Assembly (NCBI RefSeq): GCF_048001765.1
Contig: NZ_CP181447.1
Location: forward strand, 186,001 to 250,000
DNA from: Bombiscardovia asteroides_K
Lineage (GTDB): Bacteria > Actinomycetota > Actinomycetes > Actinomycetales > Bifidobacteriaceae
Reading direction: 5' to 3'
Length of the DNA stretch: 64,000 nt
A model generated the notes under the pieces. It searched no databases. It worked only from the letters and a program-made list of their open reading frames with translations, and was not told where the DNA came from. Of this stretch, positions 36,641 to 44,809 are shown piece by piece. Position 1 is the first letter of the stretch. Each line of letters opens with the position of its first letter. The position numbers were made by a program, and so were the translations under genes.

Positions 36641-38479
36641 ATGTACGTCGATTCTGCGAAGAATCAGCACAGCAACAACCTTCGATGGATCCTCCCCTAC
36701 TGCAGGCCGGACGCCGGTAGAATCGCCGCCGCCTTCGTGCTCTTTGCGGGGGATAAGGTCCTGGTCATGCTTATGCCCATTTTGGCAGGCATGATCGTGG
36801 ATCAGGTCATTGGCCAGGGGCATGAGGATCGGCTGCCCAAGCTTTGTTTCGCCATGATAGCCGTAACCCTTGGTCGTAGCATCTGCCGCTATGGCTATCA
36901 GATGTTCATGGAGCGTTTCGGCCAGAACACCATTTATCGGCTGGTCAGCGACGAGTACGAAAAGCTCCACGACATGGACTTCACCTACTTCAACCACACC
37001 CGCAACGGCGACATCATGAGCCGGATGACCTCGGACACCGATGCCATCCGCCACTTCGTCTCCTGGGTCTCCTACAACATCCTGGATGCTGTCTGCCTCT
37101 TTGCCGGGTCCCTGGCCGTCATGTTCACCATCGAATGGCGGCTGGCCCTGGCCCTGCTGGCTGTGACCCCATTCCTCTTCTACTTCACCTGGCAGCTCTC
37201 CAAGCACGCCCACCCGCTCTTCTACGCCATTCGCAACTCGCTGGCATCACTCAATTCCATGGTCGAGGAGAACATCGAGGGCAACCGGGTGGTCAAGGCC
37301 TTCGTCCGCGAGCCTTATGAGACCGAGAAGTTCGATCAGCACAACGATGACTACATGCAGCGCAACATGGACTCCGCCCGCAACAGCCGCACCTACATGC
37401 CCTGGCTGGACGGCTGCTCCTACATGCTCCAGCTGATCACCCTGATCCTGGGCGGCTGGCTGGTCATCCGCCAGCAGATGACCCTGGGTGCCCTGGTCTC
37501 CTTCAACAGCTTCCTGTGGATGATTGACGGCCCGGTGCGCCAGTCCGGCTGGCTGATCAACGATGTGGAGCGCTTCAACGCCTCCTGCGTCAAGATCCGT
37601 CGGCTGCTGACGGCCGAACCCAGAATCGTCGAGCGCAAGAACGCCCAGGCCGGCGTGGTCCAGGCGGCCACGGTCCGTGCCAAGGTCAACGGCGAGCAGA
37701 CAGGTGATCCGGTCAGGATTCGTGGGGACATCCGCTTCGACCACGTCAGTTTCGCCTTCCCCGATGACCCGGAGACCCCCATCCTCAAGGACATCGATTT
37801 CCACGTGGCGGCCGGCACCCGGCTGGGCATACTGGGGGAGACAGGCTCGGGCAAGTCCACCCTGGTCAGCCTGGTGGCCCGTTTCTACGACCCCACAGTG
37901 GGCCATGTGCTCATCGACGGAATCGACGCCCGGCAGTGGCCCTTGGACCTGCTGCGGCGGCAGGTCAATATCGTGGCACAGGACACCTTCCTCTTCTCGG
38001 ACACCATCGGCGACAATATCGCCTTCGGAGCCCACCGCGACGACGAGCAGTACGTCAGGACCATGGCCTCCATGGCTGGCGCTGACTCCTTCATCAACCG
38101 GATGCCCGAGGGCTATGACACTGTAGTGGGCGAGCGCGGAGTTGGCCTGTCGGGTGGCCAGAAGCAGCGGCTCAGCCTGGCCCGGGCCCTGGCTGACGAC
38201 CCGGCCATCCTGATCATGGACGACACCACATCGGCTGTCGACATGGAGACCGAGGCCACCATCCAGCGGCATCTGCAGGAGATGGAGGGTACCAGGACCA
38301 TGGTCACCATCGCCCATAGAATCTCCTCCATCAAGGATTCCGACCTGATCCTGGTCCTGGACCACGGCAGGATCGTAGAGCGCGGGTCCCATGAGGATCT
38401 GGTCCATGCCCACGGCCGCTACTACCGGATCTACCGCAAGCAGCTGGGGCTGCAATCCGGACAGTCGGCAGGGTTCTGA
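36641..38479 (+). CDS. ABC exporter half-transporter with degenerate ATPase site
   Basis: A 612-residue protein: six transmembrane helices (about 20-320) then an ATPase domain with Walker A GETGSGKST, Q-loop, signature LSGGQ, and Walker B ILIMDDTTSAVD, where Asp replaces the catalytic Glu; H-loop TIAHR. That Asp marks the non-canonical half of heterodimeric exporters such as TM287/288 and BmrCD. The partner gene starts 30 bases downstream. Substrate unknown (drug, lipid or peptide). Confidence 0.9.
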   Translation: MYVDSAKNQHSNNLRWILPYCRPDAGRIAAAFVLFAGDKVLVMLMPILAGMIVDQVIGQGHEDRLPKLCFAMIAVTLGRSICRYGYQMFMERFGQNTIYRLVSDEYEKLHDMDFTYFNHTRNGDIMSRMTSDTDAIRHFVSWVSYNILDAVCLFAGSLAVMFTIEWRLALALLAVTPFLFYFTWQLSKHAHPLFYAIRNSLASLNSMVEENIEGNRVVKAFVREPYETEKFDQHNDDYMQRNMDSARNSRTYMPWLDGCSYMLQLITLILGGWLVIRQQMTLGALVSFNSFLWMIDGPVRQSGWLINDVERFNASCVKIRRLLTAEPRIVERKNAQAGVVQAATVRAKVNGEQTGDPVRIRGDIRFDHVSFAFPDDPETPILKDIDFHVAAGTRLGILGETGSGKSTLVSLVARFYDPTVGHVLIDGIDARQWPLDLLRRQVNIVAQDTFLFSDTIGDNIAFGAHRDDEQYVRTMASMAGADSFINRMPEGYDTVVGERGVGLSGGQKQRLSLARALADDPAILIMDDTTSAVDMETEATIQRHLQEMEGTRTMVTIAHRISSIKDSDLILVLDHGRIVERGSHEDLVHAHGRYYRIYRKQLGLQSGQSAGF

Positions 38480-38508
38480 CACATCAGCAGGCATGGCAAG
38501 GTGAGACG

Positions 38509-40416
38509 ATGAAGCAACAAGAGCAACGTTCGGCAGGCACCACCCGCAGGAACACCTTCCGCGAGGACGAGGACCTGGAGGAGCAGATTGACTTCGGTGA
38601 CATCAAGCGCATAGGGGTCTATCTGAAGCCCTACCTGCGCCAGGGGGTGATCATCCTGGCGGCGGTCCTGTCCATGAGCGCCATCGCCGTGGCCATTCCC
38701 TACATGACCAAGACCATGATCGACACGGTCATCCCCTCCAAGGATCCGGTCCGGCTCTTCGCCCTGGGGGCGGTCTTTCTGCTGGCCATCGTGGTCTACG
38801 AGCTCCTCCTGCGCTACCGGACCGTGGCCATCACCCAGGTAGGGCAGCTCATGCTCAAGGACATGCGCCGGGACCTCTTCACCCACATCCAGACCCTGCC
38901 CTTCTCCTACTTCGACTCCCGGCCCCACGGCAAGATCCTGATCCGGGTGGTCAACTACGTCAACACCCTCTCGGATACCCTGAGCTCGGGTCTGATCAAC
39001 GTGATTGCGGACATCTTCACCTTCCTGCTGACCCTGGTGGTCATGTTCGTCATCGACTGGAAGCTGACCCTCTGGTCGCTGGTTCTCATGCCCCTGCTGG
39101 TGCTCTATGTATTGGTCCTCCAGCGCTTCCAGCGACGGGCCTATCAGCGCCTGTCCAACAAGCAGAGCAATCTGAACGCCTATATTCATGAGTCCATCGC
39201 GGGGGTCAAGACCACGCAGACCTTCGTCAGGGAGCGCGAGCAGTTCCGTACCTTCCAGGAGCAGCAGGGCCAGGTCCGCAGCGCCTGGATGCGGGCCGTG
39301 CACATCCAGTACCTGATGTGGCCAGGAGTGCAGAACATCTCCACCATCACCATCGCACTGATCTACTATCTGGGAATCACCGGCCTGGGCGGCGTGCAGG
39401 TGACCACGGGCATGCTGATCGCCTTCGTCGGCTATGCCAACAACTTCTGGAACCCCATCATCAACATCGGCAACTTCTACAACCAGCTGATCACCTGCTC
39501 GGCCTACCTGGAGCGCATCTTCGAGACCCTGGACGTCCGCCCCGAGATCGAGGACCGTCCGGGGGCCATAGAGCTGCCACCGGTCAAGGGCAGGGTGGAC
39601 TTCAACGACGTGGTCTTCAAGTACGAGCCCGGAGGCCGCAACATCCTCAACCTGGTGGACTTCCATGTGCCGGCAGGCAGCACGGTCGCCCTGGTGGGGC
39701 CCACGGGCGCCGGCAAGACCACCATTGTCAACCTTCTCTCGCGCTTCTACGACGTGAGCGAGGGAAGCGTCTGCGTGGACGGGCATGACGTGCGCGACGT
39801 GACCCTGGCATCCCTGCGTCGGCAGATGGGGGTCATGCTTCAGGACACCTTCATCTTCACTGGCAACGTGCGCGAGAACATCCGCTACGGCCGCCTGGAT
39901 GCCACCGACCAGCAGATCGAGGAGGCCGCCAAGGCCGTCCATGCCCACGAGTTCATCATGGAGCTGCCTGACGGCTACGACACCAAGGTCGAGGAGCGCG
40001 GTTCCACCCTCTCTGCAGGTCAGCGGCAGCTGATCGCCTTTGCCCGTGTTCTTCTGGCCGACCCCCGCATCCTGATTCTGGACGAGGCTACCAGCAGCAT
40101 CGACACCCGCACCGAGGAGGCCCTCCAGGCCGGACTGGCCCACCTGCTCAAGGGGCGGACCTCCTTCGTCATCGCCCACCGGCTGTCCACCATCGAGAAT
40201 GCGGACCAGATCTTCTACATCGATCATGGGCAGATTGTGGAGCACGGCACCCACCAGGAGCTTCTGGCCAAGAGGGGCGCCTACTACAGGCTGCATGAGT
40301 CCCAATACGCCATGATCCGCACAGCCAACGGCGACCAGGCGCAATCGACACAGCCTGGCGATGATGCAGGACAGGACAACCAGGTTCGGCAGGATCCGGC
40401 TGTCTCTGCGCAATAG
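38509..40416 (+). CDS. ABC exporter half-transporter, catalytic partner
   Basis: A 635-residue protein: charged N terminus, six transmembrane helices, ATPase domain with Walker A GPTGAGKTT, signature LSAGQ and a canonical Walker B ILILDEATSSID, H-loop VIAHR. Together with the preceding subunit it would form one active and one degenerate ATP site. A polar Gln/Asp tail of about 30 residues is not conserved. Neither gene has an obvious link to the carbohydrate genes around it. Confidence 0.91.
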   Translation: MKQQEQRSAGTTRRNTFREDEDLEEQIDFGDIKRIGVYLKPYLRQGVIILAAVLSMSAIAVAIPYMTKTMIDTVIPSKDPVRLFALGAVFLLAIVVYELLLRYRTVAITQVGQLMLKDMRRDLFTHIQTLPFSYFDSRPHGKILIRVVNYVNTLSDTLSSGLINVIADIFTFLLTLVVMFVIDWKLTLWSLVLMPLLVLYVLVLQRFQRRAYQRLSNKQSNLNAYIHESIAGVKTTQTFVREREQFRTFQEQQGQVRSAWMRAVHIQYLMWPGVQNISTITIALIYYLGITGLGGVQVTTGMLIAFVGYANNFWNPIINIGNFYNQLITCSAYLERIFETLDVRPEIEDRPGAIELPPVKGRVDFNDVVFKYEPGGRNILNLVDFHVPAGSTVALVGPTGAGKTTIVNLLSRFYDVSEGSVCVDGHDVRDVTLASLRRQMGVMLQDTFIFTGNVRENIRYGRLDATDQQIEEAAKAVHAHEFIMELPDGYDTKVEERGSTLSAGQRQLIAFARVLLADPRILILDEATSSIDTRTEEALQAGLAHLLKGRTSFVIAHRLSTIENADQIFYIDHGQIVEHGTHQELLAKRGAYYRLHESQYAMIRTANGDQAQSTQPGDDAGQDNQVRQDPAVSAQ

Positions 40417-40456
40417 CAGGCTGGCCTCTGTGTCGCTGCCGGTCCTCAGCCAGCAG

Positions 40457-40476
40457 TATTACATCGTTGTAAAATA
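40457..40476. promoter_or_regulatory. Arabinan-locus LacI operator, site A
   Basis: TTACATCGTTGTAA (40459-40472), palindromic in 12 of 14 bases around a central CG and overlapping a possible -10 box TAAAAT. It lies upstream of the GH43 gene starting at 40531. Confidence 0.68.
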
Positions 40477-40530
40477 GATAACGACAAGTCAAGGCCGACA
40501 GATTCGGCAGCCAGGGCAAAGGAGCAGACG

Positions 40531-41598
40531 TTGAGCAATACGGTTCACAAGGACGTCGAGGGAGCCGACCCCTACGGGTATCTGATGGTGCACTTCATCG
40601 AAGATCCCCAGGGGTATGCCGAGCGCCTCTACTTCGACCTGTCCCGGGGCGACGACCCTCTGAGCTGGGATCCGATGTACGGGGGCAAGCCGCTGCTGAC
40701 CTCGCACCTGGGCACCACCGGTCTGCGGGACCCCTACATGGTTCGTGACCCGCGTAACGGCCGGGTCTATGTTATGGCCACCGATCTGCGGGTGTTCGGC
40801 GGCGATCAGTCGCAGGGCAGCGGCTGGGAGCACTGGTCCCACCACGGCAGCACCAAGCTGATGATCTGGTCCACTGACGACCTGATCCATTGGTCAGGCC
40901 CCTGGTCGCTGGATGTGTCCTTGCAGCAGGACGGTAGCAGGGTCCCGTTGGGCATGGCCTGGGCGCCGGAGTGCCTATGGGTGCCCGACTATGAGGGGCC
41001 GGGCCAGGGGGCCTTCGTCCTCTACTGGTCATCCAAGCTCTTTGACCAGGATGATCCCGACCATGCCGACCCGTCGGCCTACGACCGCGTGCTCTGGGGG
41101 TCGACCACCGACTTCACCCAGGAGCACTTCCGCTATGGGGGAGTGCTTATCGATACCGGTCGCAATGCCATCGACACCACCATGGTCCAGCGTCCCCTGC
41201 CCGGTGGCGGCCTGCGCACCTACCGGGCCACCAAGGACAACGGCTTTGGCCGGGGCATCTGGCTGGACAGCACCGACGATCCCCGCTGGTGGCTGCCACA
41301 GGCCCGGTGGACCACCATCCAGGAGCGGATCGGCGCCGGCTGGTGCGCCGATGGCAACCCCTCGGGTGTGGAGGGTCCGGCCCTCTATGCCGACCATTCC
41401 CGGAACCGTTGGTACCTGCTGGTGGATGTGATCCCTTCAGTGGGGTACAGGCCCATGGTCAGCGATGATCCGGACGCCGGATTTGACTACGCCCGGGAGC
41501 AGGACTTCCACCTGCGCCCCCATACCAAGCACGGCGGGGTTCTGTCCCTGACCCGGCAGGAATACGAACGTCTGCGCCCCCTGGCGCAGCAGAACTGA
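40531..41598 (+). CDS. GH43 glycosidase (cytoplasmic), arabinofuranosidase/xylosidase-like
   Basis: A 355-residue five-bladed beta-propeller enzyme without signal peptide. Likely catalytic residues: base D67 (GLRDPYM), pKa modulator D215 (NAIDTTM), acid E281 (GVEGPAL). TTG start with AAAGGAG six bases upstream. It is a paralogue of the gene at 56673 (shared opening YLMVHF/YLLVHF, GMAWAPE and IDTTM blocks). It is followed 28 bases later by the GH27 gene, so both are one transcript under site A. Activity on arabino-oligosaccharide side chains is likely but not proven. Confidence 0.85.
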   Translation: MSNTVHKDVEGADPYGYLMVHFIEDPQGYAERLYFDLSRGDDPLSWDPMYGGKPLLTSHLGTTGLRDPYMVRDPRNGRVYVMATDLRVFGGDQSQGSGWEHWSHHGSTKLMIWSTDDLIHWSGPWSLDVSLQQDGSRVPLGMAWAPECLWVPDYEGPGQGAFVLYWSSKLFDQDDPDHADPSAYDRVLWGSTTDFTQEHFRYGGVLIDTGRNAIDTTMVQRPLPGGGLRTYRATKDNGFGRGIWLDSTDDPRWWLPQARWTTIQERIGAGWCADGNPSGVEGPALYADHSRNRWYLLVDVIPSVGYRPMVSDDPDAGFDYAREQDFHLRPHTKHGGVLSLTRQEYERLRPLAQQN

Positions 41599-41626
41599 AA
41601 CAAAAGGACCGAGAAAGGAGCAAGAC

Positions 41627-43009
41627 ATGGACAAGGCCTGGAAACCACCTATGGGGTGGAACAGCTGGGACAGCTACGGAACCACCGTCACCGAGCAGGA
41701 GGTGCTGGACAATGCGCAGGTCATGCGCGACAGGCTGCTTCCGGTGGGCTGGGACACGGTCGTCATAGACATCGCCTGGTACGACCCGACTGCCAGGGCC
41801 CATGGCTATAACGCCAAAGCGCCTCTGGTCCTGGATGACTATGGCCGGCAGTTGCCGGATCCGGTCCGGTTCCCGTCGGCGGCCGATGGCCAGGGGTTCG
41901 CTCCGCTGGCCGCTAGGATCCACGATTTGGGCTTGCGCTTCGGCATCCACGTCATGCGGGGCATCCCTCGGCTGGCGGTCGAGCGGAACCTGCCCGTCCT
42001 CGGCACCTCCTATACGGCCGCCCAGGTGGCTGATACCACCCATGTCTGTGCCTGGAATCCCGACAATTACGGTCTGGACCAGTCCCATCCGGGAGCTCAG
42101 GCCTGGTACGACGCCCAGGTCGACCAGTTCGCCCGTTGGGGGGTGGATTACCTGAAGGTGGACGACATGCAGGCCCCCTTCATGGACCGTGAGATCGATG
42201 CCTACGCCCGGGCCATCAGCAAGGCCGAGCAGGCGCATAAGCATCCCATGACCCTCTCCCTGTCCCCGGGCACCCGGGTGCCCACCACCCATCTTGACTT
42301 TCTGCGGGATCACGCCCAGCTCTGGCGGATTTCGGACGACCTCTGGGATCGTTGGCAGGACCTTTACGCCCAGTTCGCCCGTCTGGCCCGCTGGGCACCT
42401 CTGCAGAGCACAGGCCACTGGGCTGATGCGGACATGTTGCCCCTGGGGCATATCGGACTGCGGGCCGAGCGGGGCGGGGACCGGTCCAGCCTCCTGACGG
42501 CCGACGAGCAACGCACCATGCTGACCCTCTGGGCCATGGGGCGCTCGCCGCTGATGGTGGGTGGCGACCTTCCCAGCAGCGATGAGACCACCCTGTCGCT
42601 GCTGGACAACCCGGCCCTGGAGGAGGTCACCGCCGGTTCGGACGACAACGGCGAGATCATCCGGGAGCCGGTCGAGGGTGGGGATGACCAAGACAAGGCA
42701 ATCTTAGGCGAGGAGATCGTCTGGAGGGCCCTGGCCAGGGATTGGGCCGACGGAACCCCCTCAGCCCATGCCGGCGGGGTCTATGCGGCTGTCTTCTGGA
42801 CCGGGGATCGCCCTCGGCGGATCAGGACGGCCCTGTCCTCCCTGGTGGGCCTGGATGGGGCGGACGGGGCCTGGACCCCGGTCGACCTGTGGCGGGGCCG
42901 GGCCACTGAGTCCGCCCAGATCAGCCTGGAGGGACAGGGTGCCGACCGCGAGCTGGTGGCCCTTGTCCCAGCACACGGCGTGGTCTGGGTGGCTCTGGAT
43001 CCCCGCTGA
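41627..43009 (+). CDS. GH27 glycosidase (alpha-galactosidase or beta-L-arabinopyranosidase)
   Basis: A 460-residue cytoplasmic GH27 protein: PPMGWNSWDSYG opening, nucleophile D179 in YLKVDD, acid/base D237 or D238 in RISDD, and a C-terminal beta-sandwich. The usual LKYDNC nucleophile block is changed to LKVDDM, so specificity may differ from plain alpha-galactosidase. GH27 also holds beta-L-arabinopyranosidases, which would suit this arabinan locus. It ends 6 bases from the convergent arabinanase gene, with the palindrome GCTGATCAGC spanning the junction. Confidence 0.83.
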   Translation: MDKAWKPPMGWNSWDSYGTTVTEQEVLDNAQVMRDRLLPVGWDTVVIDIAWYDPTARAHGYNAKAPLVLDDYGRQLPDPVRFPSAADGQGFAPLAARIHDLGLRFGIHVMRGIPRLAVERNLPVLGTSYTAAQVADTTHVCAWNPDNYGLDQSHPGAQAWYDAQVDQFARWGVDYLKVDDMQAPFMDREIDAYARAISKAEQAHKHPMTLSLSPGTRVPTTHLDFLRDHAQLWRISDDLWDRWQDLYAQFARLARWAPLQSTGHWADADMLPLGHIGLRAERGGDRSSLLTADEQRTMLTLWAMGRSPLMVGGDLPSSDETTLSLLDNPALEEVTAGSDDNGEIIREPVEGGDDQDKAILGEEIVWRALARDWADGTPSAHAGGVYAAVFWTGDRPRRIRTALSSLVGLDGADGAWTPVDLWRGRATESAQISLEGQGADRELVALVPAHGVVWVALDPR

Positions 43010-43015
43010 AGCTGA

Positions 43016-44599
43016 TCAGCGCTTGGAGCCCCAGATGCAGACGTTGTTGCCCAGGGCACTGAAGGTCATGACCGTGCGGTGGTCCTTGTCCCTGGGCAGC
43101 CGGGCGAAGACGCCCTGGTAGGTCACGGTCCCGTCTTCCTCCTGGAGGTCCATGGACAGCCGTCCCTGGCCGTCGACCTGCCAGTGGCCCTGGCGCGCTC
43201 CGGTCACCTGGCCGCCGGGCTCCAGACGGATGTCCACGGCCTTGACCACGCCCCGGTATCGGGTGCTGTGAGTGTCGGTCACCTTGCGCGGTCCCTTGAA
43301 GAAGATGGTCGGATCGTGCTCCACCAGCTCATAGGTCCCGGCCTCGTCCTTGGCGCTGTATGGGCCGCCGGCCTTGGTGCCCAGGTACTCATAGGGGGCG
43401 GCTACCAGCCAGCCGTCCGCCGTGGGCATCAGCTGCCGGACCCGGATCTGATGCTCCTCCTTGCGGTCGGAGAATCTGGTGTGGTAGACCACGTAGTCAC
43501 GGCCGTCCTTGTCATGCAGAGCAGTGTTCCCGCCCTGGGAGACCTCGATGTCGCCCTTCTTGTCCCCGCTCCACTGGTAGGAGCCCATCAGGCGGATGCC
43601 TGTCTCGCTGGTCCAGTTGTCGGCCTCGCCGCTGGTGGCGATGGCTGGGTTGCCCCGCTGGTCCAGGTAGGGGCCGGTGATGGAGTCCGAGCGGAACATC
43701 CGCATCTGGTAGCCACCGGTCTGCACCAGCTTGCCGTAGGAGAGGAAGAGGTACCAGTGGCCATTGGTGTGCAGCAGCGCCGATCCTTCGCCTGAGTTGC
43801 CGAATCCTCCGGCGAGTTTGTGTCCGTAGTAGGCGTCGGACTGGTTGGCCTGGGTGGGGTAGGTGGTGGAGTAGTCGCGCAGCCCGGTCTTGGGGTCCAG
43901 GCGGATCATCCAGATGCCGCCGAACCAGGAGCCGAAGCTCATCCACAGGCCCCCCTGCCCGTCATCCTTGACACAGGCATCAATCGCATTGATACCCGTA
44001 TCCGTGTAGGACTGATAGCGGTCCAGCTCCGGGTCCGAGCCCAGCACCTTGGGAATGTCGGTGCGCATGTAATTGGCCCGGGTGAAGCCGGAGTAGACCA
44101 CTGGCCCCACATAAGTCCAGTCGCCGTCCACCCGGTCGGCGGTCAGCAGGACGATGACCGAACGATGCTCGGCCCCGTTCAGGCTCAGGTACATGCACCA
44201 CTTCTTCATGGTGGCGTTGTAGTAGACGTCAGGCGCCCACATGTTGCCGGTCACGTCCGGATTGGAGGACTGCTTGGGCCAGTCCTTCCATATCTTGGCA
44301 AAGATCTTCTTGTAATCTCGACTCAGGTTGTTGGTGAAGGGGGTCCAGTTGACCAGATCCGTGCTGCGGGCATAGGCCCGGTGCGAGCCGAAGACGTAGT
44401 AGTTCTTGCCTGAGCGAACCACGGAGGGGTCGTGGACCGAGACGCGCTTGGGCTCCTGGCTGGCGGCGGTTTTTGTGCCGCTGGCTGACGGCTGCTGGTT
44501 CGAGCAGGCGCCCAAGGCCCCTGTCAGCAGTATCGCCAGACCCGCCGTCAGGGCAGTCAGGGCCTTCATGGCCCGTCCGGTGCGTTTGGGTCTTCTCAT
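43016..44599 (-). CDS. GH43 endo-arabinanase, lipoprotein
   Basis: A 527-residue secreted lipoprotein: lipobox LGAC with C32, then a GH43 propeller with D57 (SVHDPSV), D207 (NAIDACV) and E271 (SGEGSALL), the pattern of endo-alpha-1,5-L-arabinanases, and a C-terminal beta-sandwich of about 120 residues. I chose ATG 44599; the frame back to 45121 would be unconserved and would overlap the divergent gene. It shares long stretches of identical DNA with the gene at 48218, including a 221-bp perfect match. It is divergent from the gene at 44810, sharing site B. Confidence 0.9.
   Translation of the reverse strand: MRRPKRTGRAMKALTALTAGLAILLTGALGACSNQQPSASGTKTAASQEPKRVSVHDPSVVRSGKNYYVFGSHRAYARSTDLVNWTPFTNNLSRDYKKIFAKIWKDWPKQSSNPDVTGNMWAPDVYYNATMKKWCMYLSLNGAEHRSVIVLLTADRVDGDWTYVGPVVYSGFTRANYMRTDIPKVLGSDPELDRYQSYTDTGINAIDACVKDDGQGGLWMSFGSWFGGIWMIRLDPKTGLRDYSTTYPTQANQSDAYYGHKLAGGFGNSGEGSALLHTNGHWYLFLSYGKLVQTGGYQMRMFRSDSITGPYLDQRGNPAIATSGEADNWTSETGIRLMGSYQWSGDKKGDIEVSQGGNTALHDKDGRDYVVYHTRFSDRKEEHQIRVRQLMPTADGWLVAAPYEYLGTKAGGPYSAKDEAGTYELVEHDPTIFFKGPRKVTDTHSTRYRGVVKAVDIRLEPGGQVTGARQGHWQVDGQGRLSMDLQEEDGTVTYQGVFARLPRDKDHRTVMTFSALGNNVCIWGSKR
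43785..44005 (-). repeat. 221-bp perfect inverted repeat, copy 1
   Basis: On the minus strand this stretch of the lipoprotein arabinanase gene is identical to 49814-50034 in the wall-anchored arabinanase gene. It encodes the blade with the NAIDACV and SGEG catalytic motifs. Flanking sequence falls away at both ends, including synonymous positions. Confidence 0.93.
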
Positions 44600-44740
44600 G
44601 GTTCCTCGCTTTCCGTGGAGGCAGCCCGATCGACCTCGATGACGACCCGCGGCGCATGCCGAACTCATGGTTCGGTTCGGGTGAGCGAACAGCCCGGCCT
44701 CATCCATGCGGGCATCGGGCGTCGGGGACTGATCTCCATG

Positions 44741-44768
44741 TATAATTTCTATCGTTAGAAACGATAGT
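44741..44768. promoter_or_regulatory. Arabinan-locus LacI operator, site B, in a divergent promoter
   Basis: TATAAT (44741-44746) runs directly into TTTCTATCGTTAGAAA (44746-44761), palindromic in 14 of 16 bases. A nested perfect repeat CTATCGTT-AGA-AACGATAG spans 44749-44767. On the minus strand a TTATAC-type -10 box faces the lipoprotein arabinanase gene, so one site could control both directions. Confidence 0.75.
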
Positions 44769-44809
44769 CGTCGGCGTTGAAGCCGGCAAGCCGGATGGAA
44801 GGAATCGTC

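Noticed and set aside
38431..40413. Open frame of 660 codons antisense to the second ABC exporter gene
   Set aside because: Composition typical of an antisense shadow; no motif and no start signal.
40531..40560. ATG start downstream in the GH43 gene instead of TTG 40531
   Set aside because: AAAGGAG lies at ideal distance from the TTG; the next in-frame ATG (YLMVHF) would cut into the conserved first strand.
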